Assembly: GCA_904501935.1 (NCBI GenBank)
Contig: CAJGDA010000087.1
Span: 1 to 6,646 of the forward strand
Direction of reading: 5' to 3'
Length of the DNA: 6,646 bases
Origin: an uncultured Methanobrevibacter sp.
GTDB lineage: Archaea; Methanobacteriota; Methanobacteria; Methanobacteriales; Methanobacteriaceae
The translations under genes were made by a program, and so were the position numbers. The notes below the pieces were generated by a model. That model was not told the origin of the DNA. It ran no database searches and saw only the letters and a list, made by a program, of their open reading frames with translations. Positions within the stretch are counted from its first letter, which is position 1, and every line of letters begins with the position of its first letter. Positions 1-5,031 of the stretch are shown here, piece after piece.

Positions 1-776
1 CTATACTCCGCATTCAATTCAAATAGCTTTCCATTTTTGGATGGAATATTAATGTATTTTTTAACTTGAGGACCGTTATAAACAATGTCTTTTTCTGCAT
101 CGGTTAAATCTTTAAATGGAACATCTGTCCTAACTCCAAGTTCTCCTGCAACATGATACATCCAGGAAATACCAAACTGATTCCATGCGGCAACCGCACC
201 TTCCTCTAAAGTTTTTGTATCATCAAGAACCAATTTGGATTCATCAACATCACGGATAAAACCTGTTCCGCTGCAGGTTGGACATGCACCATCTGAGTTG
301 AATGCATACTCTTCAGCCCCCAAACCATAAAATTCTTCACCACAAACCGGGCATTTGATAGGCATTTCACGAGCCACGTTTAATGTCGGCTCCTGCATGT
401 GACCATTCGGACAAAAGTAATTTCCACATCTCGAATATAACAATCTAAGCGAGTTTAAAAGTTCAGTTGAAGTTCCAAAAGTTGACCTTATATTGGGAAC
501 ATTAGGGCGCTGGTGAAGTGCAAGAGCCGCAGGAACATATTGAATTGAATCAACCTGAGTTTTTTGAGATTGTAAAATTCTGCGACGGGTATAAGTTGAT
601 AAAGCATCTAAATATCTGCGAGAACCTTCAGAGTATAATACTCCAAGAGCAAGTGATGATTTGCCACTTCCAGATACTCCGCTGATGGCAACAATTTTAC
701 CTAATGGAATATCAACATCAATATTTTTTAAATTGTGAACTTTTGCACCACGAACAATTATCATATCCTTATACAT
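1..776 (-). CDS. UvrA-like ABC ATPase lacking the UvrB-binding domain (partial, N-terminal 258 residues)
   Basis: The reading frame enters from beyond base 1 and gives the first 258 residues. It opens with the UvrA hallmark IIVRGAKVHNLKNID, followed by a Walker A loop GVSGSGKSS (33-41), YSEGSRRYLDALSTY (48-62), and the first zinc module CPVC (142-145) with FNSDGACPTCSGTG (159-172). In canonical UvrA about 115 residues of UvrB-binding domain sit between the LRLLYSR-like segment and this zinc module. Here only about 20 residues, with an extra CPNGH, fill that space. This is the layout of class II UvrA paralogues (Deinococcus UvrA2, DrrC-type drug-resistance proteins), so a role in nucleotide excision repair with UvrB is doubtful; DNA binding or drug tolerance is inferred. 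Start: ATG at 776 is the longest choice. ATG at 764 (M5) is as likely, because a TATA-like box lies about 26 bases before it. The gene is transcribed on its own, downstream of a T-tract. Confidence 0.9.
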   Translation of the reverse strand, partial: MYKDMIIVRGAKVHNLKNIDVDIPLGKIVAISGVSGSGKSSLALGVLYSEGSRRYLDALSTYTRRRILQSQKTQVDSIQYVPAALALHQRPNVPNIRSTFGTSTELLNSLRLLYSRCGNYFCPNGHMQEPTLNVAREMPIKCPVCGEEFYGLGAEEYAFNSDGACPTCSGTGFIRDVDESKLVLDDTKTLEEGAVAAWNQFGISWMYHVAGELGVRTDVPFKDLTDAEKDIVYNGPQVKKYINIPSKNGKLFELNAEY

Positions 777-783
777 GATATAA

Positions 784-796
784 TATATTTAAAAAT
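784..796 (-). promoter_or_regulatory. TATA-like box for the UvrA-like gene
   Basis: On the minus strand the segment reads TTTTTAAATATAT, the best archaeal TATA match upstream of the UvrA-like gene. Its centre is about 14 bases before ATG 776 and 26 before ATG 764. If it is the working box, the transcript would begin near 764 and be leaderless from the second methionine. The whole gap is AT-rich, so the assignment is tentative. Confidence 0.35.
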
Positions 797-814
797 AATC
801 AAATAAAATTAATT

Positions 815-824
815 AAAAAAAAAA
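815..824 (-). terminator. Oligo-T tract, probable terminator of the ArsR operon
   Basis: Ten A residues on the plus strand are a run of ten T on the minus strand, 74 bases beyond the stop codon of the last operon gene. A second run of six T (840-845) precedes it. Archaeal RNA polymerase terminates at oligo-T runs in the non-template strand. No strong hairpin precedes this one. Confidence 0.4.
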
Positions 825-897
825 GAATTATGATATAAGAAAAAAGTATTCGAATTTGTTGTTAATTAAAGTTTTTTATGAGCTGAATTACTCATTT

Positions 898-1335
898 TTA
901 TTCTTTAATTAATTCTTCAACAATTACTGTTGCCGACTCAACCATTTTAGGGCAAAATTCAGTAAAGAGATTGTTTTTTACTGCATATTCCACACCTTCT
1001 TTGGTTTTTACGTCACAATTTAACAGTTCATTGCAGATATATGAACCATTTAAAGATTCAAATTTTTCCAAGAATTCCACACAGAGTTGATCAGTTTTAG
1101 TTTTACTTTCCACATCTCCTTTTTCAAATTGACCATATTTTAAACCTAAAACCATTAATGCGCCTGTGCATGCTCCACAAACTTCGCCTTTACGCATTCC
1201 GCTTCCAAAACATCCACCGATTTTAAGGGCTTGTTTTTCATCAAGTCCCAATTCTTTAGAAAAACTGGCAAATACTGCTTGAGCACAGTTAAATTTTGAT
1301 TCAAATAACTTCAATGATTTTTCAACATGATTCAT
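898..1335 (-). CDS. C_GCAxxG_C_C family protein
   Basis: This 145-residue protein belongs to the C_GCAxxG_C_C family of small proteins thought to bind a redox cofactor or metal through conserved cysteines; no reaction is established. Visible markers are FNCAQAV (15-21), GGCFGSGMRKGEVCGACTGA (40-59, the family signature GCxxG..C.AC.G), Cys85, Cys101, Cys107 and a late CPKMV (128-132). There is no signal peptide or membrane segment, so it is cytoplasmic. The frame can be extended to a GTG at 1344, but that GTG is part of a GGATGTGAT ribosome binding site whose spacer is four bases before ATG 1335, so ATG 1335 is preferred. It is the last gene of the ArsR operon, starting five bases after the stop of the DGC-domain gene, which points to translational coupling and shared control. 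Confidence 0.88.
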   Translation of the reverse strand: MNHVEKSLKLFESKFNCAQAVFASFSKELGLDEKQALKIGGCFGSGMRKGEVCGACTGALMVLGLKYGQFEKGDVESKTKTDQLCVEFLEKFESLNGSYICNELLNCDVKTKEGVEYAVKNNLFTEFCPKMVESATVIVEELIKE

Positions 1336-1339
1336 TAAT

Positions 1340-1348
1340 ATCACATCC
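1340..1348 (-). promoter_or_regulatory. Ribosome binding site deciding the C_GCAxxG_C_C start
   Basis: The minus strand reads GGATGTGAT, then ATTA, then ATG at 1335. It contains the TGA stop of the upstream gene (1341-1343). The GTG inside it is a false upstream start. Confidence 0.6.
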
Positions 1349-1721
1349 GATTAATTGTTTTATTTATTTCTTCCTTGATTATTTTTACACATTCTTCTGC
1401 TTCATCATCCAATCTGAAGGCATCTCTTGCAGATACTTCATAATTGTCTAGAACATCATTAACTGCAATGGTTTCAGCCACATCTATTCCTTTGTTTTGA
1501 AGAATTTTATTTACACAAGCATTTGAGCATCCGTTTAAAGCAATTATTGGATGTTTTTTAAGCATTGAATTGTTTAATCCTTCGATGTCTGCCGATGTTG
1601 AGCCCATACAGATGGATATTACATTTTCATTTTCTTCTTTACAGTCCCCTACTGCAACCCGTGACACCAAACCGTTTGGACTCATGCCGTTGCAGGATGC
1701 CAATGCAATTTTATCTCTCAT
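1341..1721 (-). CDS. DGC-domain putative zinc-binding protein
   Basis: This 126-residue cytoplasmic protein fits the DGC-domain family (putative zinc-binding proteins). The N-terminal CNGMSPNGLVSR (10-21) corresponds to the family's Cys-Gly-Gly-Ser-like opening. ICMGSTSADIEGL (37-49) follows, and ALNGCSNACVNKIL (61-74) matches the defining D/N-G-C-x3-C motif. Further cysteines are at 27, 38 and 111. The aspartate of the name-giving DGC triplet is Asn here. The family has no proven reaction; it commonly sits beside ArsR regulators and redox or metal genes, as here. Start: ATG 1721, preceded by AGGTGAT with a four-base spacer. The longer GTG start at 1730 lies within that ribosome binding site and overlaps the ArsR stop. 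The gene is central in a three-gene operon with five-base gaps on both sides. Confidence 0.8.
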   Translation of the reverse strand: MRDKIALASCNGMSPNGLVSRVAVGDCKEENENVISICMGSTSADIEGLNNSMLKKHPIIALNGCSNACVNKILQNKGIDVAETIAVNDVLDNYEVSARDAFRLDDEAEECVKIIKEEINKTINRM

Positions 1722-1725
1722 TATT

Positions 1726-1732
1726 ATCACCT
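1726..1732 (-). promoter_or_regulatory. Ribosome binding site deciding the DGC-domain start
   Basis: The minus strand reads AGGTGAT, then AATA, then ATG 1721. It is a full match to the archaeal anti-SD and includes the ArsR stop codon TGA (1727-1729), so termination and re-initiation are coupled. Confidence 0.7.
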
Positions 1733-2071
1733 GATTAATTCAAATAGTGTTTCTAAAGTTTCAATAATTTCTTCATTTGCTAGTTTATAGTATATCCATT
1801 TTCCCTGTTTGCGACCATTGATAATTCCTTCTTTTTTCATCATGTTTAAATGGTGAGAAATTGTGGATTGGGACTTGTCAAAGGCGTCCAATATCTCACA
1901 GACACATAACTCTCCATTTTTTAAAAGATAAATAATTTTCAGCCTTGTGGGATCCGCTATAGATTTCAATATTGAAGAATTAACCTCCAATTTTTCATCA
2001 GAGGGTACCTTAACCAATAATTTTTCGCTAGAACAATTTCCTTCACAACAAACATTTTTCTTTGAATTCAT
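1727..2071 (-). CDS. ArsR/SmtB family winged-helix metal/thiol-sensing repressor
   Basis: This 114-residue repressor has the ArsR/SmtB winged-helix fold. ILKSIADPTRLKIIYLL (34-50) is the family's opening helix pair. ELCVCEI (54-60) is the metal-binding box, with Cys56 and Cys58 placed as in ArsR and CadC sensors. KSQSTISHHLNMMKKEG (66-82) is the DNA-recognition helix, and GRKQGKWIYYKL (86-97) is the wing. A cysteine-rich N-terminus (Cys8, Cys9, Cys13) could supply further ligands, as the N-terminal cysteines of CadC do. It should bind its own promoter and let go when a soft metal, As/Sb or an oxidant engages the thiols; which ligand cannot be told from sequence. No ribosome binding site precedes ATG 2071 and the TATA box lies about 25 bases upstream, so the mRNA is probably leaderless. 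It leads the operon with the DGC and C_GCAxxG genes. Confidence 0.93.
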   Translation of the reverse strand: MNSKKNVCCEGNCSSEKLLVKVPSDEKLEVNSSILKSIADPTRLKIIYLLKNGELCVCEILDAFDKSQSTISHHLNMMKKEGIINGRKQGKWIYYKLANEEIIETLETLFELIR

Positions 2072-2085
2072 AAATATATTTTTAC

Positions 2086-2119
2086 ATATTGATATATTTA
2101 AATATATCGATATATTAAA
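2086..2119 (-). promoter_or_regulatory. Tandem palindromic operator overlapping the TATA box of the ArsR operon
   Basis: Two overlapping perfect palindromes are present: GATATATTTAAATATATC (2091-2108) and AATATATCGATATATT (2101-2116). The core ATAT[T/C]GATATATT occurs twice as a direct repeat, at 2086 and 2104, 18 bases apart. The TTTAAATATAT stretch inside is also the best TATA box, centred about 25 bases before the ArsR ATG. ArsR-family operators are AT-rich imperfect palindromes, so bound ArsR dimers would block TBP. The role is inferred from position and symmetry. Confidence 0.6.
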
Positions 2120-2251
2120 AAATCAAAAAAAAGAAATTTTAATTTTATTGCAATCTATTTGCATTAAAATTCCAATTTTGTGAAATTTGTTTTTGGAAAC
2201 TAAATACCACTTGAAAAGTATCCTTTGCAAAAAAAGAATAAAAACTTAAGT

Positions 2252-2266
2252 AATATTATAATATAC
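2252..2266 (+). promoter_or_regulatory. TATA-box region for the acetyltransferase gene
   Basis: AATATTATAATATAC lies about 25-30 bases before ATG 2289, and no GGTGAT-like site stands in front of the ATG. This spacing suggests a leaderless mRNA. The region is uniformly AT-rich, so the exact box is uncertain. Confidence 0.4.
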
Positions 2267-2288
2267 TACTTTTAATATAATTTTATAC

Positions 2289-2861
2289 ATGTTAGAATTA
2301 GATGACCTGTTAAGAATTTTTAATGAAGGATTAGAATTGGAAATGGATGAAGATGCCGCTGAAGCATGTAACTACTACTCTCAGGAAGCGCAAAAAATCA
2401 CCTGTAAACTGAATTATGAATATCATGACTTTGATGAAATTAGACAACTGTTTTCCAAACTAATAAATAAGGAAGTCAGTGATGATTTCAGGATTTTCCC
2501 ACCATTCACAACTGATTTTGGAAAAAACATTCACATTGGAAAAAATGTTTTCATCAATTCCGGCTGCAGATTCCAGGATCAGGGAGGAATTTACATTGGG
2601 GATAATGTTTTAATTGGCCATAATGTTGTCCTGGCTACTTTAAATCATAATGAAAATCCTAAAATGAGAGGTAATTTAATCCCATCACCTGTCCACATCG
2701 GCAATGATGTTTGGATTGGTTCCAATGTTACAGTAATTCCTGGCGTCACTATTGGTCATGGGGCGATTATCGCAGCAGGAGCTGTTGTCACAAAAGATGT
2801 TGCAAAAAACACAGTCGTCGGAGGAGTTCCAGCACGATACATTAGAGATGTAAAACTTTGA
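2289..2861 (+). CDS. Maltose O-acetyltransferase-type hexapeptide acetyltransferase
   Basis: This 190-residue enzyme is of the maltose/galactoside (Maa/LacA/NodL) branch of left-handed beta-helix acetyltransferases, which move acetyl from acetyl-CoA to a hydroxyl of a sugar or similar acceptor. The N-terminal helical cap (about 1-60, with the EACNYYSQEAQ segment) is the Mac-type domain. Hexapeptide repeats follow: IHIGKNVFINSGC (81-93), IYIGDNVLIGHNVVL (101-115) and, after the loop, VHIGNDVWIGSNVTVIPGVTIG (135-156, in part). His120 in LATLNH is at the catalytic histidine position, and GGVPARYIR (178-186) is the usual C-terminal signature. It is full length for the family. The acceptor is unknown; cell-surface glycan or sugar detoxification are possibilities. 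The gene diverges from the ArsR operon. The cyclophilin-like gene begins 40 bases downstream. Confidence 0.92.
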   Translation: MLELDDLLRIFNEGLELEMDEDAAEACNYYSQEAQKITCKLNYEYHDFDEIRQLFSKLINKEVSDDFRIFPPFTTDFGKNIHIGKNVFINSGCRFQDQGGIYIGDNVLIGHNVVLATLNHNENPKMRGNLIPSPVHIGNDVWIGSNVTVIPGVTIGHGAIIAAGAVVTKDVAKNTVVGGVPARYIRDVKL

Positions 2862-2901
2862 ACTTGTTTTCATATTCAAAATAGAAAAAAAGAGAGATAA
2901 T

Positions 2902-3333
2902 ATGTTATTTATTAAAAAAACTTCCATAATACTTATTATTTTAAGTTTTTTGCTTTTATCAGGAGTTAATGCTCAAAATGACAATAATATAATAAAACTT
3001 AAAGTTAATGACTATATTTTTGACGTTGAATTGGAAAATAATTCTGCAGCAAAAGAGCTAGTAAAAAAATTAGAAACCGGCAATGTTAGTGTCAATGCAA
3101 CAGACTACGGCAATTTTGAAAAAGTTGGAAATTTAGGTTTTTCACTACCTGCTAATGATGAAAATATAAACACTGAGCCAGGAGATATTGTATTATACCA
3201 GGAAAACCAAATATCTGTATTTTATGACTCCCATTCATGGAGTTATACAAAATTAGGCAAAATACAAAATGCTAGTAATTTAAAAGAGATTTTAGGTTCA
3301 GGCGACACCACATTAGAATTCTGTTTAGGATAA
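2902..3333 (+). CDS. Exported cyclophilin-like fold protein
   Basis: This 143-residue protein has a signal peptide or anchor: basic IKK at 4-6, a hydrophobic core at 8-20, and a probable cleavage after VNA (24). The rest matches the small cyclophilin-like domain family (TM1367-like): IKLKVNDYIFDVELENNSAA (31-50), TDYGNFEKVGNLGFSLP (67-83), EPGDIVLYQENQISVFYDSH (92-111), WSYTKLGKI (113-121), and a C-terminal LGSGDTTLEF strand. Relatives are mostly cytoplasmic proteins of unknown function with the cyclophilin barrel but not the catalytic arginine arrangement of prolyl isomerases, so isomerase activity is not implied. A purine-rich AGAGAGAT before the ATG may serve as a weak ribosome binding site. 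Forty bases after the acetyltransferase with no clear TATA box between, it may share its transcript. Transcription ends at the hairpin that overlaps its stop codon. Confidence 0.82.
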   Translation: MLFIKKTSIILIILSFLLLSGVNAQNDNNIIKLKVNDYIFDVELENNSAAKELVKKLETGNVSVNATDYGNFEKVGNLGFSLPANDENINTEPGDIVLYQENQISVFYDSHSWSYTKLGKIQNASNLKEILGSGDTTLEFCLG

Positions 3334-3362
3334 TTTTTAAGAAAAAATTTATCCTTTTTTTT
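3327..3362 (+). terminator. Hairpin plus T8 terminator after the cyclophilin-like gene
   Basis: AGGATAA (3327-3333) pairs with TTATCCT (3349-3355). TTTTT (3334-3338) pairs with AAAAA (3343-3347). This gives 12 base pairs with one bulged T (3348) and a four-base loop, followed at once by T residues to 3362. The stop codon TAA (3331-3333) is inside the stem. It looks like a bacterial intrinsic terminator; in archaea the T-tract itself would act. Confidence 0.75.
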
Positions 3363-3379
3363 AAATTAAAAATGATAAT

Positions 3380-3600
3380 ATGAATGAAAAATATATGTCA
3401 ACCAACAGACTAGAAGCGTTTTATGATGCGATTATTGCAATTATCGTGACAATCCCTGTTTTGGAATTGCCCCAACCTGCTACAGCATTACTCCATCTAT
3501 TTTAACACTTAAAACTTATTATTTTGCTTATTTGATAAGTTTTTTAGTCTGCACCAACTTTTGTGCAAATCCATGACTTAAAAGAAGTTATAATTAGCAC
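3380..3600 (+). pseudogene. TMEM175/DUF1211 family channel-like protein, broken remnant
   Basis: ATG 3380 opens a 41-codon frame ending at TAA 3503-3505. It carries the TMEM175 first-helix signature NRLEAFYDAIIAIIVTIPVL (residues 9-28), in the family RLEAFSDGVIAIIxTIMVLE, followed by ELPQP. After the stop the frame changes and KTYYFAYLISFLV (about 3511-3549) continues with the family's second-helix segment (YLISFxx), then stops again at an in-frame TGA. Beyond about 3560 only doubtful traces remain. Intact members have about 190-200 residues and form potassium or proton channels, so this is a 5' fragment with an internal deletion and frameshift. TGATAAT before the ATG may be what is left of a GGTGAT ribosome binding site. 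The right-hand end is approximate. Confidence 0.72.
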
Positions 3601-3881
3601 AACTCGATCATGAATGTTCGCACAATCATCTCCAAAACATATAGTTAATAATTATTTTAAATTTCAAGCCATGTTTAATTAATAACTGATTTACCAGTTT
3701 TAATTTTACGAATCATAATTGACATTATTTTTTTATAATTTTCAAAAATTAAACCTTAGGGTTAATATTATTTAATGACCTTTTTTATCATTAATTTGAT
3801 TAAATTTATTTATTGAAAGTTCCCCTAAGGTATTTTTAATATATGGTGTTTTTTAATCATTATTTTCAAATTTAAGTATAC
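3601..3881 (+). other. AT-rich gene-free stretch with small inverted repeats
   Basis: No frame of protein-like composition is visible. The stretch holds a short hairpin AACTG/CAGTT (about 3685-3700), a 7-bp hairpin TTAATGA/TCATTAA (3772-3778 and 3788-3794), and a 9-bp inverted repeat entered separately. It lies between a decayed channel gene and the TATA box of the next unit, so much of it may be eroded coding DNA. Confidence 0.5.
3753..3831. repeat. 9-bp inverted repeat ACCTTAGGG / CCCTAAGGT enclosing a smaller hairpin
   Basis: ACCTTAGGG (3753-3761) and CCCTAAGGT (3823-3831) are exact reverse complements 61 bases apart. They are the only GC-rich words in an otherwise AT-rich gap. A TTAATGA/TCATTAA stem is nested inside. 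A miniature-element remnant or a structured leader are both possible; no target-site duplication is evident. Confidence 0.4.
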
Positions 3882-3893
3882 AAGTATAAATAT
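3882..3893 (+). promoter_or_regulatory. TATA box for the three-helix protein pair
   Basis: AAGTATAAATAT is a good archaeal TATA match. Transcription would start about 25 bases on, near 3913, leaving a leader of about 30 bases that carries the GGTGGAA ribosome binding site (3930-3936) before ATG 3944. Confidence 0.5.
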
Positions 3894-3943
3894 CAATTTT
3901 AACAGACTCATATTAGTAAATTATAATATGGTGGAAAGATATC

Positions 3944-4228
3944 ATGTTGGAAGAATATTTGCCATTTATGTGGCTGATAATTTTTGGAAATATTGAAAAC
4001 CTGATTCTGGCATCACAAGGTGTCGTTAAAGGAGCAAATCCCAAAGTACTGGGAGGTTTGAGCATAATCATTGTAATAATCTGGTTGATAATGGGTACTG
4101 TTTTGACTGAAGCTGCAATACAATATTCAAATATCATCAACTTCATCGGAGGATTTGCAATATTCATATTGGGTATTCAGGCAGTTTATGGAGCAGTGAA
4201 AAATATCAAATCAAAAGGTGGCAAATAA
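3944..4228 (+). CDS. Small three-helix membrane protein, TerC/LysE-like half transporter (first of pair)
   Basis: This 94-residue protein is predicted to be almost wholly membrane-embedded, with helices at about 6-24, 36-56 and 62-85 and a basic tail KNIKSKGGK. The first helix holds the polar motif GNIEN (15-19), followed by LILASQG; LGGLS and VIIWL mark helix 2 and IGG plus LGIQA helix 3. Length, helix spacing and the in-membrane acidic/Asn motif resemble the first half of TerC/YjbE-type proteins, where an xDN motif lines the ion path; here it is E-N. No confident family can be named, and the transport role is inference. Lysines in loop 1 and the tail predict N-out/C-in. GGTGGAA (3930-3936) is the ribosome binding site. 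Its stop is two bases before the start of its homologue, so the two are co-translated. Confidence 0.75.
   Translation: MLEEYLPFMWLIIFGNIENLILASQGVVKGANPKVLGGLSIIIVIIWLIMGTVLTEAAIQYSNIINFIGGFAIFILGIQAVYGAVKNIKSKGGK
3980..4020 (+). repeat. 41-bp near-identical block, copy 1 (copy 2 at 4273-4313)
   Basis: Bases 3980-4020 and 4273-4313 match at 40 of 41 positions (T3991 versus C4284). They encode IFGNIENLILASQG in both small membrane proteins. Identity extends through third codon positions, whereas sequence on either side has diverged. Confidence 0.85.
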
Positions 4229-4230
4229 TC

Positions 4231-4503
4231 ATGATTGATTTAAAGGAATATGCTCAATTTTCTACTTTGCTTATTTTTGGAAACATTGAAAACCTGATTC
4301 TGGCATCACAAGGAGCCACAGCTCATGTAAATCCAGTCATACTTGGCGGTTTAAGCTTGATTGCGGTTATAATCTGGCTTTTAATCGGAACATATGGTAC
4401 TAAAATGGCTATTAAATATGCGGACTACATCGAAATAATTGGTGGAGTAGCCATCATCCTTTTAGGTATTGAAGCAATGCTTGAAGGTGTTGGGATATTA
4501 TAA
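4231..4503 (+). CDS. Small three-helix membrane protein, TerC/LysE-like half transporter (second of pair)
   Basis: This 90-residue homologue of the preceding protein has helices at about 9-27, 37-57 and 66-86. It shares IFGNIENLILASQG (15-28), an NP in loop 1, LGGLS, VIIWL, a GT-x2-T loop, and IGG-x-AI with LGI in helix 3; about half of the aligned residues agree. Unlike its partner the lysines are in the N-terminus (K5) and loop 2 (K58, K62), and the C-terminus is uncharged. This predicts N-in/C-out, opposite to the first protein. The simplest model is a heterodimer that rebuilds the six-helix inverted repeat of fused transporters. The substrate is unknown; TerC relatives export Mn or other metals. 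The start ATG follows the upstream stop by two bases, and AGGTGG inside the end of the previous gene may be its ribosome binding site. Confidence 0.75.
   Translation: MIDLKEYAQFSTLLIFGNIENLILASQGATAHVNPVILGGLSLIAVIIWLLIGTYGTKMAIKYADYIEIIGGVAIILLGIEAMLEGVGIL
4273..4313 (+). repeat. 41-bp near-identical block, copy 2
   Basis: This is the second copy of the block at 3980-4020, 293 bases downstream, with one synonymous difference. Confidence 0.85.
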
Positions 4504-4529
4504 TTATTCTTAAAAATTACAGTATATAA

Positions 4530-5030
4530 ATGAAAGCATTAAAGAACACACTTGGATACCTTTACTCCTTGTTTGTTTTGCTTCTTTTATTATATCTTTG
4601 GACACTACATTCATGAACGTTAATATTTCTTCAGTTGTTGCTGATTTGAATACAGTGTGAGTACCATCAAACTATTTCGTCATTTTATACACTCCTAACT
4701 CCAGCGTTCATGATGTTAAGCACCAAGCTTCAGGACATAGTTGGTAAAAAAAACTGTTTTTAATCGGTACTGCACTTTATGGTGTCGGTACTTTGATGCG
4801 GCATTAAGTTCTAGTGTTTTAATATTATTTTTATGATGGGCATTCTGGAGGTTATTGGTGATGCATTAATGACACCTGCCGCCGTTTCTATAACAAGTGG
4901 AACTTATCATGGTGACAAACGTACACCTCATTAAAGATTAGCATCTGACATCCTAACTGGTCTTTAGTTTCAACATTGGTGTGGCATATCATTTTTGGTA
5001 TTTCATAACGTTCATCTTCTCAAGGGAACG
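4530..5030 (+). pseudogene. DHA2-type MFS multidrug exporter, decayed remnant
   Basis: Conserved pieces of an EmrB/QacA-like 14-helix exporter lie in order but in different frames. WIPLLLVCFASFIISLDTTF with MNVNISSVVADLNT (4532-4657) is helix 1 and the D-T-T-x-x-N-V signature. ISSFYTLLTPAFMMLSTKLQ followed by DIVGKK (4674-4751) covers helix 2 and motif A. KKLFLIGTALYGVGTL (about 4748-4795) is helix 3. MMGILEVIGDALMTPAAVSI with TSGTYHGDKRT (4833-4925) is the loop after helix 4. Lesions seen: a likely lost base right after ATG 4530, a stop and frameshift at 4658-4673, one base lost from an A-run (now A8, 4746-4753), another stop near 4806, and further stops after 4930. Homology fades beyond about 4935, so the right end is a guess. 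The missing C-terminal two thirds rule out function. It follows the half-transporter pair by 26 bases. Confidence 0.8.
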
Positions 5031-5031
5031 T

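Noticed and set aside
878..895. ATGAG/CTCAT inverted repeat just beyond the last operon gene
   Set aside because: Only five base pairs with an eight-base loop, and followed on the transcribed strand by A residues, so it is not a convincing terminator.
1947..2183. Plus-strand 78-codon open frame over the 5' end of the ArsR gene
   Set aside because: It is antisense to a clear ArsR gene and runs through the operator; its composition is low-complexity and it has no ribosome binding site.
2685..2927. Minus-strand 80-codon open frame
   Set aside because: It is the complement of the acetyltransferase hexapeptide repeats, and its residues are those expected from antisense reading.
3913..4167. Minus-strand 84-codon open frame
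   Set aside because: It lies antisense to the first half-transporter, whose homology to the next gene shows which strand is coding.
3944..4503. Small multidrug resistance (EmrE-like) pair
   Set aside because: Such proteins have four helices and a helix-1 glutamate in a different motif; these have three helices and GNIEN.
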